Positions 18,893-29,305 are shown, counted from the stretch's first letter. The stretch is DNA of 64,000 nt from Pseudomonas sp. SST3 (GCF_003325755.1 NZ_QORI02000005.1:191312-255311); one strand, 5' to 3'. Notes: a model not told the origin generated them from the sequence alone. Program-made: numbers and translations.

Positions 18893-21412
18893 TTACGCCT
18901 GCGGCGTGCCCGCTCCTAAAGAATCGGTATGTTGTTGCAACTTGCGCTCGGCTTCACTCAGGCGGGCCCGGGCGGCTTCGAGCGCGCTGGCTTCGCTGGC
19001 CTCATCGCGCTCAAGCTTGCGAAGTTCGGCGCGGGCGAAGGCTAGGTCGGTCTTCAACGCGCGGGTCAGCTCGTCCACTGGACGTTTCTCGCTACGAATC
19101 AGTTCCGGCGGGGGCTTTCCGGAGTTCGCTTCGGCATCATGCAGCGCCTGTTCCGCGCTGGCCAGGCCATCCCGAAGCCTGCTCAGCTCGGCATCGTCTG
19201 CCGGGGCTTTCTCGGCTTTCTTCAGTTCGGCTCGCTTCATCGCCAGCTCGATCTTTGCCTTCTTCAGCGCGTCGTCAACGGAAGGCCTGGCTGGCGCAGT
19301 CGCGGGCACGCTGATCTGTGCATTTGCCAAAGTCTGCTCGGCTGTGGCGAGTTGCGCTTGCAGGCGGGTCAGCTCGGTCTGCTGCTCGACGTCGAGGTTT
19401 TCGAGCTTCTCCAGCTTGCGCACCTGGGCGCGAAGCATGGCGGCGTCGATCTTGGCTTTCTTCAGCACCTCGTCGTCAGCAGCGTGTTGCTTGGTTGGGC
19501 CGGCCGCGGGCGCGCTGGTTTGTGCCTCTGCCAGGATCTGTTCGGCTGTGGCGAGTTGCGCTTGAAGGCGGGTTAGCTCGGTCTGCTGCTCGGCGTCGAG
19601 GTTTTCGAGTTTCTCCAGCTTGCGCACCTGGGCGCGAAGCATGGCGGCCTCGATCTTGGCCTTCTTCAGCGCCTCGTCGTTCGCGGGAGTGCGCGCGGCT
19701 TGCACTGGGGGCGTGGCCGCAATGGCCTCACTCAGTGCTTTCTGCGCCATGCTGGCGGCCTCGCGCAGTTCGGTCACCTGGGATTCGAGCTCCGGTGTGG
19801 CGTGAGCGGCGAGCTGTTTCTCGGCCTTTTTCAGTGCGACCTGGGCCATGCTCGCTTCGATCTTGAGCTTCTTCTGCTCGTCCGACATTCCGGTTTTGTT
19901 GGCTTGAACGCGAGCAAGCGGGTCATCCTGACTGGCCGTGGAGCTGGTTTCGGCCTGAGCCGCTTTGGCGCGGGCGGCGCGTTCGGCACGGGCCTTGCGA
20001 TCGGCTTCCTTCTGCTCCTCGGCGCGCCGCAGGCGCTCCTGGCGCAGCTCGAATCGTTGCTTGGAATGTTCGGCCTTCTGCTGTTTCTGCTCCAGCGAGC
20101 GGATTTCGCCCTTGGCGGCGCGGTAGTACTGCACCAGCGGAATGCTCGATGGGCAGACATAGGCGCAGGCGCCGCATTCAATGCAATCGAACAGGTTGTA
20201 GGCCTTGAGCTGTTCATGCTCCTGGCCCAACGCGAAGAAGTGCAGCTGTTGCGGTAACAGGCTGGCCGGACAGGCCTCAGCGCACTCGCCGCAGCGAATA
20301 CACGGCAGGGCCGGTGGAGGCGGCGGTAGCTCCGACAAGGTGCTCGCGAGCAGGCAGTTGGTGGTCTTCACCAGCGGCACACCCATCGACGGCAGCGTGA
20401 AGCCCATCATCGGCCCGCCCATGATTAGCCGATTGAGTTTGCTGCTGTCGAGCCCCGCAAAGGCGAGCAATTCGGTCACTGGTGTTCCGATCAGCGCTTC
20501 GACGTTCATCGGGCGAGCCAGGGCTTCGCCGGTAAGGGTGGTGATGCGTGAAATAAGGGGTTTGCCGAGCAGCACCGCGTCATGAATGGCCACGCAAGTG
20601 CCGACGTTCTGGCAGAGCATGCCGATGTCGGCAGGCAGGCCCCCACTGGGGACTTCTTCGCCGGTCAGGATCTGAATCAGCTGTTTTTCGCCACCCGATG
20701 GATATTTGGTCGGGAACACCTTGAGCAAAAAATCGCGATCGCCGATCGCCGTGCGCACGGCTTCGATGGCCTCGGGCTTGTTGTCTTCGATGCCGAGCAG
20801 GACCTGCTCCGGCTGGATCAGATGCGCCAGTATCTCGATCCCGGCGACGAGCTCTGTGGCTTTCTCGCGCATCAACAAATCATCGGCGGTGATATAGGGT
20901 TCGCATTCGGTGCCGTTGATGATCAGCGCGCGGATCTTACGAGTGGGCGGGGCTGTCAGCTTGACGGCAGCAGGGAAACCGGCACCGCCGAGGCCACTGA
21001 TCCCGGCCTGACGGATCAGCTCAAGCAGCTCGGCTGGCTGCTGGGCCCGGTAATCCGTTTGTGGCTGCAACTCGATCCATTCGTCTTGCCCATCACTGTC
21101 GATGACGATTGCCGCGCTGAGCATGCCCGAAACGTGAGGGTAGGGCTGGGGCCCGATGAAACTCACGGTTCCCGAGGTGGGCGCGTGTACCGGTGCGCTG
21201 ACGAAGCCAGTGGCATCTGCGATCTTCTGCCCCTTTAGCACACGCTCGCCGAGGGTGACGCAGGGTTCGGCAGGTGCACCGAGATGCTGGGCGAGAGGTA
21301 CTACCAGGCGAGCGGGCAGTGGCGGCTGCTGGATCGGTGTGCGGTTGGAAAGCTCCTTGCGCTCCGGCGGATGAATGCCGCCGTGGATATCCCACACGTT
21401 CAATGAGCTCAT
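18893..21412 (-). CDS. rnfC: Rnf complex subunit C with long repeated C-terminal tail
   Basis: 839 residues, larger than minimal RnfC (about 440-500) because of its C-terminal extension. The core (1-430) has the barrel-sandwich start, a flavin/NADH-binding glycine-rich part ([31 protein letters not shown]), an SLBB-like domain and two 4Fe-4S motifs: C371, C374, C377, C381 and C410, C413, C416, C420. From about 435 to the end the protein is Ala/Glu/Lys/Arg/Gln-rich and strongly helical, with near-identical tandem units. Start overlaps the rnfB stop. RnfC is the peripheral NADH-oxidising subunit. Confidence 0.96.
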   Translation of the reverse strand: MSSLNVWDIHGGIHPPERKELSNRTPIQQPPLPARLVVPLAQHLGAPAEPCVTLGERVLKGQKIADATGFVSAPVHAPTSGTVSFIGPQPYPHVSGMLSAAIVIDSDGQDEWIELQPQTDYRAQQPAELLELIRQAGISGLGGAGFPAAVKLTAPPTRKIRALIINGTECEPYITADDLLMREKATELVAGIEILAHLIQPEQVLLGIEDNKPEAIEAVRTAIGDRDFLLKVFPTKYPSGGEKQLIQILTGEEVPSGGLPADIGMLCQNVGTCVAIHDAVLLGKPLISRITTLTGEALARPMNVEALIGTPVTELLAFAGLDSSKLNRLIMGGPMMGFTLPSMGVPLVKTTNCLLASTLSELPPPPPALPCIRCGECAEACPASLLPQQLHFFALGQEHEQLKAYNLFDCIECGACAYVCPSSIPLVQYYRAAKGEIRSLEQKQQKAEHSKQRFELRQERLRRAEEQKEADRKARAERAARAKAAQAETSSTASQDDPLARVQANKTGMSDEQKKLKIEASMAQVALKKAEKQLAAHATPELESQVTELREAASMAQKALSEAIAATPPVQAARTPANDEALKKAKIEAAMLRAQVRKLEKLENLDAEQQTELTRLQAQLATAEQILAEAQTSAPAAGPTKQHAADDEVLKKAKIDAAMLRAQVRKLEKLENLDVEQQTELTRLQAQLATAEQTLANAQISVPATAPARPSVDDALKKAKIELAMKRAELKKAEKAPADDAELSRLRDGLASAEQALHDAEANSGKPPPELIRSEKRPVDELTRALKTDLAFARAELRKLERDEASEASALEAARARLSEAERKLQQHTDSLGAGTPQA
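19277..19681 (-). repeat. Tandem ~204-bp repeat inside rnfC
   Basis: Two consecutive in-frame copies (about 19478-19681 and 19277-19477) encode about 68 residues each, both containing [20 protein letters not shown] or a one-residue variant and [16 protein letters not shown] third, degenerate start ([20 protein letters not shown]) follows. Nucleotide identity between the copies is high over about 150 bases, suggesting recent unequal exchange. Confidence 0.9.
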
Positions 21413-21984
21413 GCGGCCTGCCCCCGGTCACTGGCGATCAGTTGGCCTGGCATCAGCGGCTGGTCCCACTTCCAGCTCTGCAGGTTGCCGCCGACTTCGA
21501 TCATGTCGATGCAATCTACCGGGCAAGGCTCCACGCAGAGGTCGCAGCCCGTGCACTCGGAGACAATGACCGTATGCATTTGCTTGGCGGCGCCGACGAT
21601 GGCGTCCACCGGGCAGGCCTGGATGCACTTGGTGCAGCCGATGCACTCGGCTTCGCGGATGTAGGCGACGCGGGGTGGCACTTCACCTTCGACGGCGTCC
21701 AGCGGTTCGGGCTCGACATCGAGCAGATCGGCAAGGGCCTGGATTGTCGACTCACCGCCCGGTGGGCATTTATTAATCTTGTCGCCGCCGGCGATCGCTT
21801 CTGCGTAGGGCTTGCAGCCTGGATAGCCGCACTGGCCGCATTGAGTCTGTGGCAGCAGCGCGTTGATCTGCTCGGCGATCGGATCGCCCTCGACGCGAAA
21901 GCGCACCGCGGCAAAGCCGAGGATCGCCCCGCACACCAGGCATAGCGCCAAGAGCGCGAGCACGGCAATCACGACCAGACTCAT
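21409..21984 (-). CDS. rnfB: Rnf complex subunit B (iron-sulfur protein)
   Basis: 191 residues: N-terminal membrane anchor, a 4Fe-4S domain with C49, C52, C57 and C73 ([18 protein letters not shown]), then a double 4Fe-4S ferredoxin with C114-x2-C117-x2-C120-x3-C124 and C144-x2-C147-x2-C150-x3-C154. RnfB is taken to be the site of ferredoxin contact. It overlaps rnfC at one end and rnfA at the other by four bases, showing tight translational coupling. Confidence 0.97.
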   Translation of the reverse strand: MSLVVIAVLALLALCLVCGAILGFAAVRFRVEGDPIAEQINALLPQTQCGQCGYPGCKPYAEAIAGGDKINKCPPGGESTIQALADLLDVEPEPLDAVEGEVPPRVAYIREAECIGCTKCIQACPVDAIVGAAKQMHTVIVSECTGCDLCVEPCPVDCIDMIEVGGNLQSWKWDQPLMPGQLIASDRGQAA

Positions 21985-22565
21985 AGCTTGATCAATCCAC
22001 TGAAGCCCATGAATGCCAGCGACATCAACCCGGCCGTGACCATGCCGATGGCGGCGCCCTGGAAAGACTTAGGAACATCGGCGATGGCTATGCGTTCACG
22101 CATGGCGGCGAACAGCACCAGTACCAGCGAAAAGCCCAAGCCCGCCGCGAAGCCGTTCGCCGTGGCGGTAATGAAAGTGAACTCGGATTTGTTGGCATTC
22201 AACAGCGCGACGCCGAGCACAATGCAATTGGTGGTGATCAGCGGCAGGAAGATCCCTAGCACGCGGTAGAGCAGGGGACTGGTCTTGTTCACCACCATCT
22301 CCGTGAACTGAACCACCACGGCGATCACCAGGATGAAACTGATGGTGCGTAGAAACTCGAGGTCCAGCGGTTTCAACACGTACTGTTGCACGATGTAGCT
22401 GCACATCGCCGCCAGGGTCAGAACGAAGGTCGTGGCCAGGGAAAGGCCGATGGCGGTTTCGATTTTCTTCGAAACGCCCATGAACGGGCACAGACCGAGA
22501 AACTGCACCAGCACGAAATTGTTGACCAGGATGGCGCTAACCATGATCAGGGCGAGTTCGGTCAT
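21981..22565 (-). CDS. rnfA: Rnf complex subunit A
   Basis: 194 residues, six hydrophobic helices, start [20 protein letters not shown]. The paired cysteine motifs [13 protein letters not shown] and [15 protein letters not shown] mirror those of RnfE. First gene of the operon rnfA-B-C-D-G-E-nth, transcribed leftwards; the upstream 225 bp separate it from a divergent secreted-protein gene. Confidence 0.97.
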   Translation of the reverse strand: MTELALIMVSAILVNNFVLVQFLGLCPFMGVSKKIETAIGLSLATTFVLTLAAMCSYIVQQYVLKPLDLEFLRTISFILVIAVVVQFTEMVVNKTSPLLYRVLGIFLPLITTNCIVLGVALLNANKSEFTFITATANGFAAGLGFSLVLVLFAAMRERIAIADVPKSFQGAAIGMVTAGLMSLAFMGFSGLIKL

Positions 22566-22790
22566 CGCGGGGTTCCTGTGGCGCTCTGCATGAGCCGAGG
22601 CTAAAAGGCCGCTATTATCGGGAAGCGACGGCGGCCATACAAGGCCGCGACGGTTCGCGGCGGCTTATGCGTCGGATGGTGACATATATGGAAATGCACC
22701 GGACGTCCGATCAGATGCCGGTACGCCATTCGCTGTGGTCTGATGGGAGAGGCCGCAGCTTTCAGGCAGAGCGGCTGCTGGAGGTATCCA

Positions 22791-23237
22791 ATGAAGATTC
22801 GAATAGTGATCCTGTTGCTAGGTCTGGGGTTCGGGACCCAGGCAGGCGCTGACTCGCGCGGTGGTGTGTGGTTCTACCAGCCGGATGGCGGCAGCTATCG
22901 CGTCGACAGCCGCTCGTACCAGTACGACCCGCGCAGTCCTTATCCGCAGCACCGGCAGTATCCGCAAAATCTGCCACCGCGCTATCAGGGGCAGCTGCCA
23001 CCGCAATATTACGATCGGCACCGTGGGTCAGATCGGCAGCGCTGGAGCCATGAACGTCGTGGGGAAATCGGGCAGCTGCAGCGTTGGGACAATGGGCGTA
23101 AATCGAGGGTTGACCGCCCGCAGCGCTGGCGTCGCGATCACCCTAAAAGCTTCGGCCGCCCGCCACTGCTTCGCGACGGGCGTGATTACCGAATGCATCA
23201 GCGCCGTGATTTCGGCGGTCGGCATCATCATCGTTGA
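22791..23237 (+). CDS. Secreted Arg/Tyr/Gln-rich protein of unknown function
   Basis: 148 residues from the ATG at 22791, which has a strong GGAGGT site five bases upstream. A signal peptide (MKIRIVILLLGLGFGTQAGA) precedes a low-complexity, highly basic sequence rich in R, Q, Y, P, G and H: SRSYQYDPRSPYPQHRQYPQ, LPPRYQGQLPPQYYDRHRG and the end RRDFGGRHHHR. No cysteines and no recognisable domain. Divergent from rnfA. A periplasmic protein, perhaps unstructured and able to bind polyanions, is all that can be inferred. Confidence 0.75.
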   Translation: MKIRIVILLLGLGFGTQAGADSRGGVWFYQPDGGSYRVDSRSYQYDPRSPYPQHRQYPQNLPPRYQGQLPPQYYDRHRGSDRQRWSHERRGEIGQLQRWDNGRKSRVDRPQRWRRDHPKSFGRPPLLRDGRDYRMHQRRDFGGRHHHR

Positions 23238-23355
23238 AACGCTAGTCCGGCAGTGTCAGCCTGTTCAGACATGACCGCTCACGTGACGGCAGCCAGGTCC
23301 GTCAGGGCCTGGCTACTCTGGTTGGTCGCGTCATCTGCCTGTTGAGCAATCGAGA

Positions 23356-24177
23356 TCAGCGGTTTCTCCAGCGCGGATCGCGCTTTTCCAGAAATGCATT
23401 GACGCCCTCCAGGGTGTCCTCGGCTTCGAACAGGTCGACGAAGGCTTCACGTTCGGCGGCGGCCAGGCTAACCGGGCCGCGGCTACGCATCGAGTCGATG
23501 AGCGGCTTGATCGTGCGAACGGCGACAGGGCTCTGGCGTGCGACCCGAGACGCCAGTAACAGCGCATGGCCGCGAGCTTCACCTGGCTCGACCACTTGCT
23601 CTACCAGGCCGATGCGCAACGCTGTATCGGCTGTAACTCGCTCACCGCAGAGAATCATCCGCTTAGCCCAGCCTTCTCCGACGAGCCAGGCCAACGCCTG
23701 CGTGCCTCCGGCGCACGGTAACAGGCCGACCGATGCTTCTGGCAGGCCAAGTTGAGCCTGCTGTTCGGCAATTCTGATATCGCAGGCCAGGGCGCATTCA
23801 AGGCCCCCACCGAGCGCGAAGCCGTTGATGGCCGCGATCGATACGCCACGGAACTCGCTCAGGGCTTCGAAGGCCTCACCGAAGCGCTTTGCCATCTCCC
23901 GTGCACGGGTGCGGTCACCGTCGGCGAAGAGCTTGAGGTCAGCGCCGGCGCTGAAGAATTTTTCACCCTGACCGCTGACGACCAGTGCATAGACCTCGTC
24001 GTCATGGTTAAGGTGTTCGACGACCTGCTTGAGACCGATCAATGACTCGCGATCCCAGGTATTGGCTGGCGGATGATTGATGGTGATAAGCGCGGTATGC
24101 CCATGCTTCTCCACGGTCAGCTTATGAGTCAGGTCGAAGACACCGGATTTATATGGTTCTACTGCAGTCGTACTCAT
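23356..24177 (-). CDS. Enoyl-CoA hydratase/isomerase family protein
   Basis: 273 residues from the ATG at 24177 (MSTTAVEPYKSGVFDL); an in-frame upstream ATG (MHPIPTR...) is less likely. Crotonase-fold motifs: the oxyanion-hole segments KFFSAGADLKLFADGD and GFALGGGLECALACDIRIA, and the catalytic-glutamate region LGLPEASVGLLPCAGGTQ. Hydration of a 2-enoyl-CoA is likely; the physiological substrate cannot be read from the sequence. No beta-oxidation partners are adjacent. Confidence 0.88.
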   Translation of the reverse strand: MSTTAVEPYKSGVFDLTHKLTVEKHGHTALITINHPPANTWDRESLIGLKQVVEHLNHDDEVYALVVSGQGEKFFSAGADLKLFADGDRTRAREMAKRFGEAFEALSEFRGVSIAAINGFALGGGLECALACDIRIAEQQAQLGLPEASVGLLPCAGGTQALAWLVGEGWAKRMILCGERVTADTALRIGLVEQVVEPGEARGHALLLASRVARQSPVAVRTIKPLIDSMRSRGPVSLAAAEREAFVDLFEAEDTLEGVNAFLEKRDPRWRNR

Positions 24178-24415
24178 GGCGGTGGCGATCCTCGTCGGGA
24201 TTGGATGCATGCAGCTTGTCTGTATCTGACGCGCGAACAGCCCGTGTGTTGCGTGCGACCGTCGAGACACGAGTACATGCCGATACGCCAAGTCTAGTTA
24301 TGAGCCGTTGCCGGAGCAGGAGGGCGCCGTCGCGATGAAACGTGACAGCGCTTGGGACGGTGATTCGATGGGTTCCGGAGCGGCCTGAATGTAGCTACCT
24401 GCCGCTCCGCTGGGT

Positions 24416-25660
24416 TTATTGCAGGGTCAGCGTCTGGCCACCGGCGCGTCGTTCGTTCTGCCACTCCGCCAAGGTCGGCGCCGCCTGCTCGCCCGTCAGG
24501 CGATGGACGATTTCAAAGTAGTCCTGCTTGAAACGGTCCTTGAGCACTTCCTCGCGCGGCTTGACCTTCACGGCGTAGACCGTCTGCAAGTTCTGGTGAT
24601 CGAAGGTGCGCCATTGCTGCTCGTCCTTGAGCAGGCTGTAGCGATGACCTTCTAGCGCTGCGATGATCCGCTCGCTGTCCAGACTGCGCGCGCGAGTTGC
24701 GGCATCAGCCCACTGGTAGACGATGCTGTACGCGGAGGCTGCCGAGCTGGACGGGTGTGTCTGGTAACGCTCGTCGTAATTCTGAACGAATTGCTTACCC
24801 GCAACCGAGCCTTCCAGGTCCGGGACCCGCCAGGTCCAGGGCTCGGTGCCCAGCACGCCGCGCATGATGTCTGGACCTGCGGTTTCGACCATGCTCAGCG
24901 TCAGGTTGGGCACGGCGATCTGCATTCTCTTGTTCAGACCGAGGTCATCGGCGATCCGCATCGCGCGCACCAGGTCTTCGCCAAACAGTACCAGTACCAG
25001 CACTTCGGCATCGCTCTCGGCCACCTGGGTCAAGGCGTGACGATAGTCAGAGAGGCGCGCGCCGGGAAAGGCCGTCTTGAGACCAGGATGCTGGCTGCTG
25101 TTCTGGGTGCCGGTTGCCTGGCGCAGCGAGCTTTCGCTGGTATGGCCCCAGGTGTAATCGGAGGTGATATAGAAGTAACGTTTGTTCGGCAGATGCTTGT
25201 TCAGGTACTGCCCCAAGACCTGCGCGCTCATCCAGGCGTTGTTGCACTCGCGGAACATATAGCGATGGGCGTCTTTGCCGGTCGTGTCGTTGGAATAGGT
25301 GAGCGTGCCGAAGTAGAGCAGTCCTCGCTCTTTGGCGCGTTTGCCTGCTGCGATGGCGACTGCGCTCGAGGCGCCGCCAAATAACATGGCAGCGCCTTCA
25401 TCGGCCAGCTTGTCGACGTTCGCGACGGCTTTCTCCGGTCGCGAGGCTGAGTTGCGAGTGGAAAGCTTGAGCGGCCGGCCCAGCACGCCCCCTTTGGCGT
25501 TTATTTCGTCAATGGCCAGCAGCGCACCACGCATCTGGGAAAGGCCTTCTTCTTTATAGCTGCCGGTGCGGGGATAGTTGAGTCCGAGGGTGATCGGATC
25601 GGCGGCTTCTACAGCCAGGCAGAAACCCAAGCCCAGGGCCAGAAGGGTAATCCGTTTCAT
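24416..25660 (-). CDS. Branched-chain amino-acid-type ABC substrate-binding protein, orphan
   Basis: 414 residues with a signal peptide (MKRITLLALGLGFCLAVEA). The mature part begins ADPITLGLNYPRTGSYKEEG and has the two-lobe type I periplasmic binding fold of LivJ/amide-binding proteins (EGLSQMRGALLAIDEINAKG, LRQATGTQNSS, YRHALTQVAESDAEVLVLVL). No permease or ATPase gene is adjacent, so it either shares a transporter encoded elsewhere or acts as a sensor ligand. Ligand unknown. Confidence 0.88.
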   Translation of the reverse strand: MKRITLLALGLGFCLAVEAADPITLGLNYPRTGSYKEEGLSQMRGALLAIDEINAKGGVLGRPLKLSTRNSASRPEKAVANVDKLADEGAAMLFGGASSAVAIAAGKRAKERGLLYFGTLTYSNDTTGKDAHRYMFRECNNAWMSAQVLGQYLNKHLPNKRYFYITSDYTWGHTSESSLRQATGTQNSSQHPGLKTAFPGARLSDYRHALTQVAESDAEVLVLVLFGEDLVRAMRIADDLGLNKRMQIAVPNLTLSMVETAGPDIMRGVLGTEPWTWRVPDLEGSVAGKQFVQNYDERYQTHPSSSAASAYSIVYQWADAATRARSLDSERIIAALEGHRYSLLKDEQQWRTFDHQNLQTVYAVKVKPREEVLKDRFKQDYFEIVHRLTGEQAAPTLAEWQNERRAGGQTLTLQ

Positions 25661-25896
25661 TGCAGGTCCTTATTGTATTTTTTGTTGGCGAGACCTTTTT
25701 AGCGCGCGCTGCGACTGTTCGTCACGCGTTCATTGGTCGTATGCGAGGGCCGGTTTCACAAGTGTGCGGTGGGCAACATTCCGGAGGTGTTCATTTTTAT
25801 TCGAGGTAAGCGGAGGCGCAGCTGGAGCGGGGTCATAGATTGACTCTGCCCATGCCTTTCCTTAGGGTCGGCGCCTCGGCATACCAAGGTAGCCCC

Positions 25897-26592
25897 ATGA
25901 GCCAAATTGATCGTGTCAAACTCGAAGATAGCTGGAAGGCGGCGTTGCAGGACGAGTTCGAGCAGCCGTACGTGCAGGAGCTGGGAGCCTTCTTGCGTCA
26001 AGAGAAAGCGGCCGGAAAGGTCATCTATCCGCCGGGTCCATTAATCTTCAATGCTCTCAACTCGACCCCTCTGAATGATGTTCGAGTGGTTATCCTGGGG
26101 CAGGACCCGTACCACGGCGCCGGGCAGGCGCATGGTCTGTGCTTCTCGGTGCAACCAGGCGTAGCACCGCCGCCGTCATTGCAAAATATCTTCAAGGAGC
26201 TCAAACGCGACCTGAATCTGGATATCCCTCGTCATGGCTATCTGCAGCATTGGGCGGATCAGGGCGTGCTGATGCTCAACACCTCGCTGACCGTGGAGCA
26301 GGGACTGGCCGGGTCCCACGCAAAACGGGGTTGGCAGCGCCTGACCGACAGGATCATCGAAGTGGTAAGCGAAAGCCGTTCCAATGTGGTGTTCATGCTT
26401 TGGGGCGCGCATGCCCAGAGCAAGGCGAAATTGATCGATCCAACCAAGCATCTGCTGCTCAAGTCAGTCCATCCGTCCCCGTTGTCCGCTCACCGTGGGT
26501 TCATCGGAAATGGGCATTTCAGCCGAGCCAACCAGTTCCTCAAACAGCAGGGACTGGCCCCGATCGATTGGAAGCTTCCAGCCGAAGTTTGA
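25897..26592 (+). CDS. ung: Uracil-DNA glycosylase (family 1)
   Basis: 231 residues from the ATG at 25897. Removes uracil from DNA. The catalytic-water motif [17 protein letters not shown] holds the active aspartate and the leucine-loop motif [20 protein letters not shown] the catalytic histidine. Single gene, followed by a GC-rich hairpin (26598-26617) without a T tract. Confidence 0.97.
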   Translation: MSQIDRVKLEDSWKAALQDEFEQPYVQELGAFLRQEKAAGKVIYPPGPLIFNALNSTPLNDVRVVILGQDPYHGAGQAHGLCFSVQPGVAPPPSLQNIFKELKRDLNLDIPRHGYLQHWADQGVLMLNTSLTVEQGLAGSHAKRGWQRLTDRIIEVVSESRSNVVFMLWGAHAQSKAKLIDPTKHLLLKSVHPSPLSAHRGFIGNGHFSRANQFLKQQGLAPIDWKLPAEV

Positions 26593-26636
26593 AAGACGGC
26601 GCCGCGGCTGCGGCGCCGGATAGGCCCTCGTTGCCG

Positions 26637-27149
26637 TTACTGCTTGCTGCCGTGGGCGGAGGCTAGCTCCTGAGCATTCTGCAGATGCTGTTCGAGTACC
26701 TTCAGTGTCGACTCGGCAAATTTCTTGAGCTCTGGGTTTTCGCCGTTTTTTGCATACTCGCGATACAGCTCGATGGTCTGCTCATGGGCCACCACCTGAT
26801 TATTGGCATAGGCCTCGTCGAAGTCCTCGCCGTCACGCAGTTGCAGGATCATGGCTTTGGCCTTGTCCATGAGCGTCGCTTCGTCGGACATTTCCAGATC
26901 ATCATGCTGGCCGGCAAGCTCGGCGAGTTTCTGATTCGACTTGGTGTGGTCGTCGATCATTTTTTGCGCGAAGCTTTTGACGTCCTCGGCCGTGCCCTTG
27001 TCCAGCGCCAGTTTTGCGGTCTCGATTTCCGCCATCCCCTTCGCCGACGCTTCGTCGACAAAGTTTTCACCTTCCGCGGCCAATGCGAAATTCGCTGCTA
27101 CACCGAATAGCACTGCTGCGGTGCCCGATAGGAACGCTTTAGTCGTCAT
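26637..27149 (-). CDS. DUF4142 domain protein, exported
   Basis: 170 residues from the ATG at 27149, preceded by AGGAG. A signal peptide (MTTKAFLSGTAAVLFGVAANFALA) is followed by a four-helix ferritin-like DUF4142 domain: NFVDEASAKGMAEIETAKLA, DDHTKSNQKL and a late VAHEQTIELYREYAKNG. DUF4142 proteins are periplasmic or outer-membrane-associated and often stress-linked; the function is not known. Stands alone. Confidence 0.88.
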   Translation of the reverse strand: MTTKAFLSGTAAVLFGVAANFALAAEGENFVDEASAKGMAEIETAKLALDKGTAEDVKSFAQKMIDDHTKSNQKLAELAGQHDDLEMSDEATLMDKAKAMILQLRDGEDFDEAYANNQVVAHEQTIELYREYAKNGENPELKKFAESTLKVLEQHLQNAQELASAHGSKQ

Positions 27150-27350
27150 CGTTGGTTCTCCTGCATCTGCTGACAAGCTGGTACGGCGCCGAGGCATAGC
27201 CAGGGGCACGAGCGAGATACGGCAATAACGCCGTCTATTTTGTGACTTGAGCCGGCAGTAGCGGTTCCGTCGAGTCGGCGAGCGGTCAGGAGAAGGGCAG
27301 GAACAGAAGAGGCAGGGATGCGGGCGCCGGGTGGCGCCCAAGAAACTTCG

Positions 27351-28187
27351 TTATTGCAGCATGCTCATCGCAGCGTCCATCGCGGCGGACAGGTCTTCAT
27401 CTTCCTGCAGCAGAGTGTTCGGGTCGAGTCCCAGCTTGGCGAACGCTGGGATCTGGTTCCAGTCGAGCTGCGTATAGGGATGCAAGGTGCCGATGTAGCT
27501 CTGCAGAGTCGCGATCTGAACGATATCGACGTAATCCACCTTGTCGGAGATCCGCGAGAAGTTCAGATGCTGGCCAGGAACCGCTGCGATTGGGTCGGGG
27601 AACTCCCAAGTACGCAGGATCTTCTCGCCGATGATCGGGTGGATCCGATCGATGACATGGTTGAGGCTTATCGAGTCGCTGAGCAGGGCACTGTGCTCTT
27701 CGGCATAGGTCAGGATGGGCAGGACACCGATCTGATGAATCAGGCCCGCCAGTGTCGCCTGGTCGGCCGGAAGACGGGTAAAATTTCGACACAGCACGTG
27801 GCTGATAGCGGCAATTTCGGTGCTCTTGTTCCAGACCTCGCGCATCTTGCGGTCTACCACGTCAGTAGTGGCCTGGAACATCTGTTCCATGGCCAGGCCG
27901 GTCGCCAGGTTCGATGTATAGTTGATGCCGAGACGGCTGATCGCCATCTGCAGATCGTTGATTTCCCTGTTGGTGCGCAGCAGCGGGCTGTTGACTACCT
28001 TGATGATGCGTGCGGTGAGAGCGGTGTCGTTGCCGATCACCTTGGCCAGCGTCGGAATACTCACATCTGGGTCTTCTGCAGCTTCCCGGACGCGTAGCGC
28101 CACCTCGGGGAGTGTCGGCAGGACCAGCTCGTCGTTTTCGATCGCCTGCATCAGTTCCTGCTGGACCTTGTCGGCAAGAGTGCTCAT
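27351..28187 (-). CDS. HDOD domain protein
   Basis: 278 residues: MSTLADKVQQELMQAIENDE then the HDOD domain from LPTLPEVALRVREAAEDPDV to about 230, including DTALTARIIKVVNSPLL and LAGLIHQIGVLPILTYAEE. HDOD domains are catalytically dead relatives of HD phosphohydrolases used in signalling. No receiver or kinase is fused or adjacent, so its input is unknown. Transcribed with the ygfZ gene upstream (44 bp apart), possibly as one unit. Confidence 0.9.
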   Translation of the reverse strand: MSTLADKVQQELMQAIENDELVLPTLPEVALRVREAAEDPDVSIPTLAKVIGNDTALTARIIKVVNSPLLRTNREINDLQMAISRLGINYTSNLATGLAMEQMFQATTDVVDRKMREVWNKSTEIAAISHVLCRNFTRLPADQATLAGLIHQIGVLPILTYAEEHSALLSDSISLNHVIDRIHPIIGEKILRTWEFPDPIAAVPGQHLNFSRISDKVDYVDIVQIATLQSYIGTLHPYTQLDWNQIPAFAKLGLDPNTLLQEDEDLSAAMDAAMSMLQ

Positions 28188-28231
28188 GTCGTTCCTTATC
28201 GATGATTCTGTGTTGGATGTAGCAGCAAGGA

Positions 28232-29179
28232 CTAGCGCTGGATTTCTTTGTCCGCGTCTAGGGTGTACGGCAGATCGAGCAGTGTCAGAGGAAGTCCATC
28301 CGGCGAGCCGAGAAATATCCGACCATCAGCCGCGGCGTCTTCCTGCAGTACCGCGAGCAGCTCCATCGAGCCTTCTGCGCTGGCTGCCAAAACTACTTCG
28401 CCCACGCTGGAGCCGTGAACCGGCGAATACAATTCGAGACCAGGAGCCGGTACCTCGGCGTCGCTGGCGTCAGCAGCAAGACGTTGCAGACGGCGCTTCA
28501 ATTTACCCAGGTACTGCATCCGCGCGACGATTTCCTGACCGGTGTAGCAACCCTTCTTGAAGCTGACGCCGCCGAGTGCCTGGAGATTGATCATCTGCGG
28601 AATGAACAATTCACGAGTACCTGCCACCACTTGACCAACTCCCGCGCGAATCTGCGCCAGCAGCCAGCGGTCGATCGATGCCTCGGGGAGTTGGGCCGCC
28701 AGCCGCAACTGGGTGGTTTCGGCTTCCGCCGCGCGAGTCCAAAGTTCGGCACGGCCATCGGAGAGGCGAACCGCGATCAATCCGTGCGCCGTGACCACCT
28801 GGTTGGCGGTCTGTGGAAGATCCAGGCCGAGGCTGACCAGGGCGCCATCGCCCTTGTTGAGACCGAATCGAACCCACTCAGCGCTCTCGTCATACAGCTT
28901 GGATTTGGAGAACGCCGCGAACCTGGTCAGGTCAGCATGTTGCGTCTGGACCAGCTCACGATCCATCGCCAGCAAATAGCCATCGCCTTCCTGGAGGATA
29001 CGGAAGCTTGACTGCATGCGACCTTTGGGCGTGCAGCGCGCGCCGAGGCTCGAATGTTGGGCATCCAGGTAATTCAGATTGCAGGTCAGTTGCCCCTGCA
29101 GGAACTTGCTTGCGTCCGGGCCGCGTACGGCCAGGACGCCTTCGTGCGACAGAACGCAGAAAAAAGCAGTATCGGTCAT
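28232..29179 (-). CDS. ygfZ: tRNA-modifying / Fe-S cluster protein YgfZ (folate-binding)
   Basis: 315 residues from the ATG at 29179 (MTDTAFFCVLSHEGVLAVRG). GcvT-like folate-binding protein that supports maturation of certain Fe-S enzymes such as MiaB. The invariant family motif KGCYTGQEIVARMQYLGKLK is present near residue 225, with the essential cysteine. Divergent from sdhE, with which it is frequently neighboured in gammaproteobacteria. Confidence 0.95.
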   Translation of the reverse strand: MTDTAFFCVLSHEGVLAVRGPDASKFLQGQLTCNLNYLDAQHSSLGARCTPKGRMQSSFRILQEGDGYLLAMDRELVQTQHADLTRFAAFSKSKLYDESAEWVRFGLNKGDGALVSLGLDLPQTANQVVTAHGLIAVRLSDGRAELWTRAAEAETTQLRLAAQLPEASIDRWLLAQIRAGVGQVVAGTRELFIPQMINLQALGGVSFKKGCYTGQEIVARMQYLGKLKRRLQRLAADASDAEVPAPGLELYSPVHGSSVGEVVLAASAEGSMELLAVLQEDAAADGRIFLGSPDGLPLTLLDLPYTLDADKEIQR

Positions 29180-29305
29180 GACGGGTCGCCGTGAAGAAAT
29201 CCGGACCGGCATCATAGCAGGAGGTTGGCAAAACACAGCGTGCGCCAGCTGACACTCAGTGCGCGGTTGCCGTTAATCTGCATGCCGGCCCGTTGCGTCA
29301 GTCGC

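Noticed and set aside
19277..19681. CRISPR-like array
   Set aside because: The repeat is a 68-codon in-frame unit inside rnfC, without spacers; no other regular short repeats with spacers were seen in the window.
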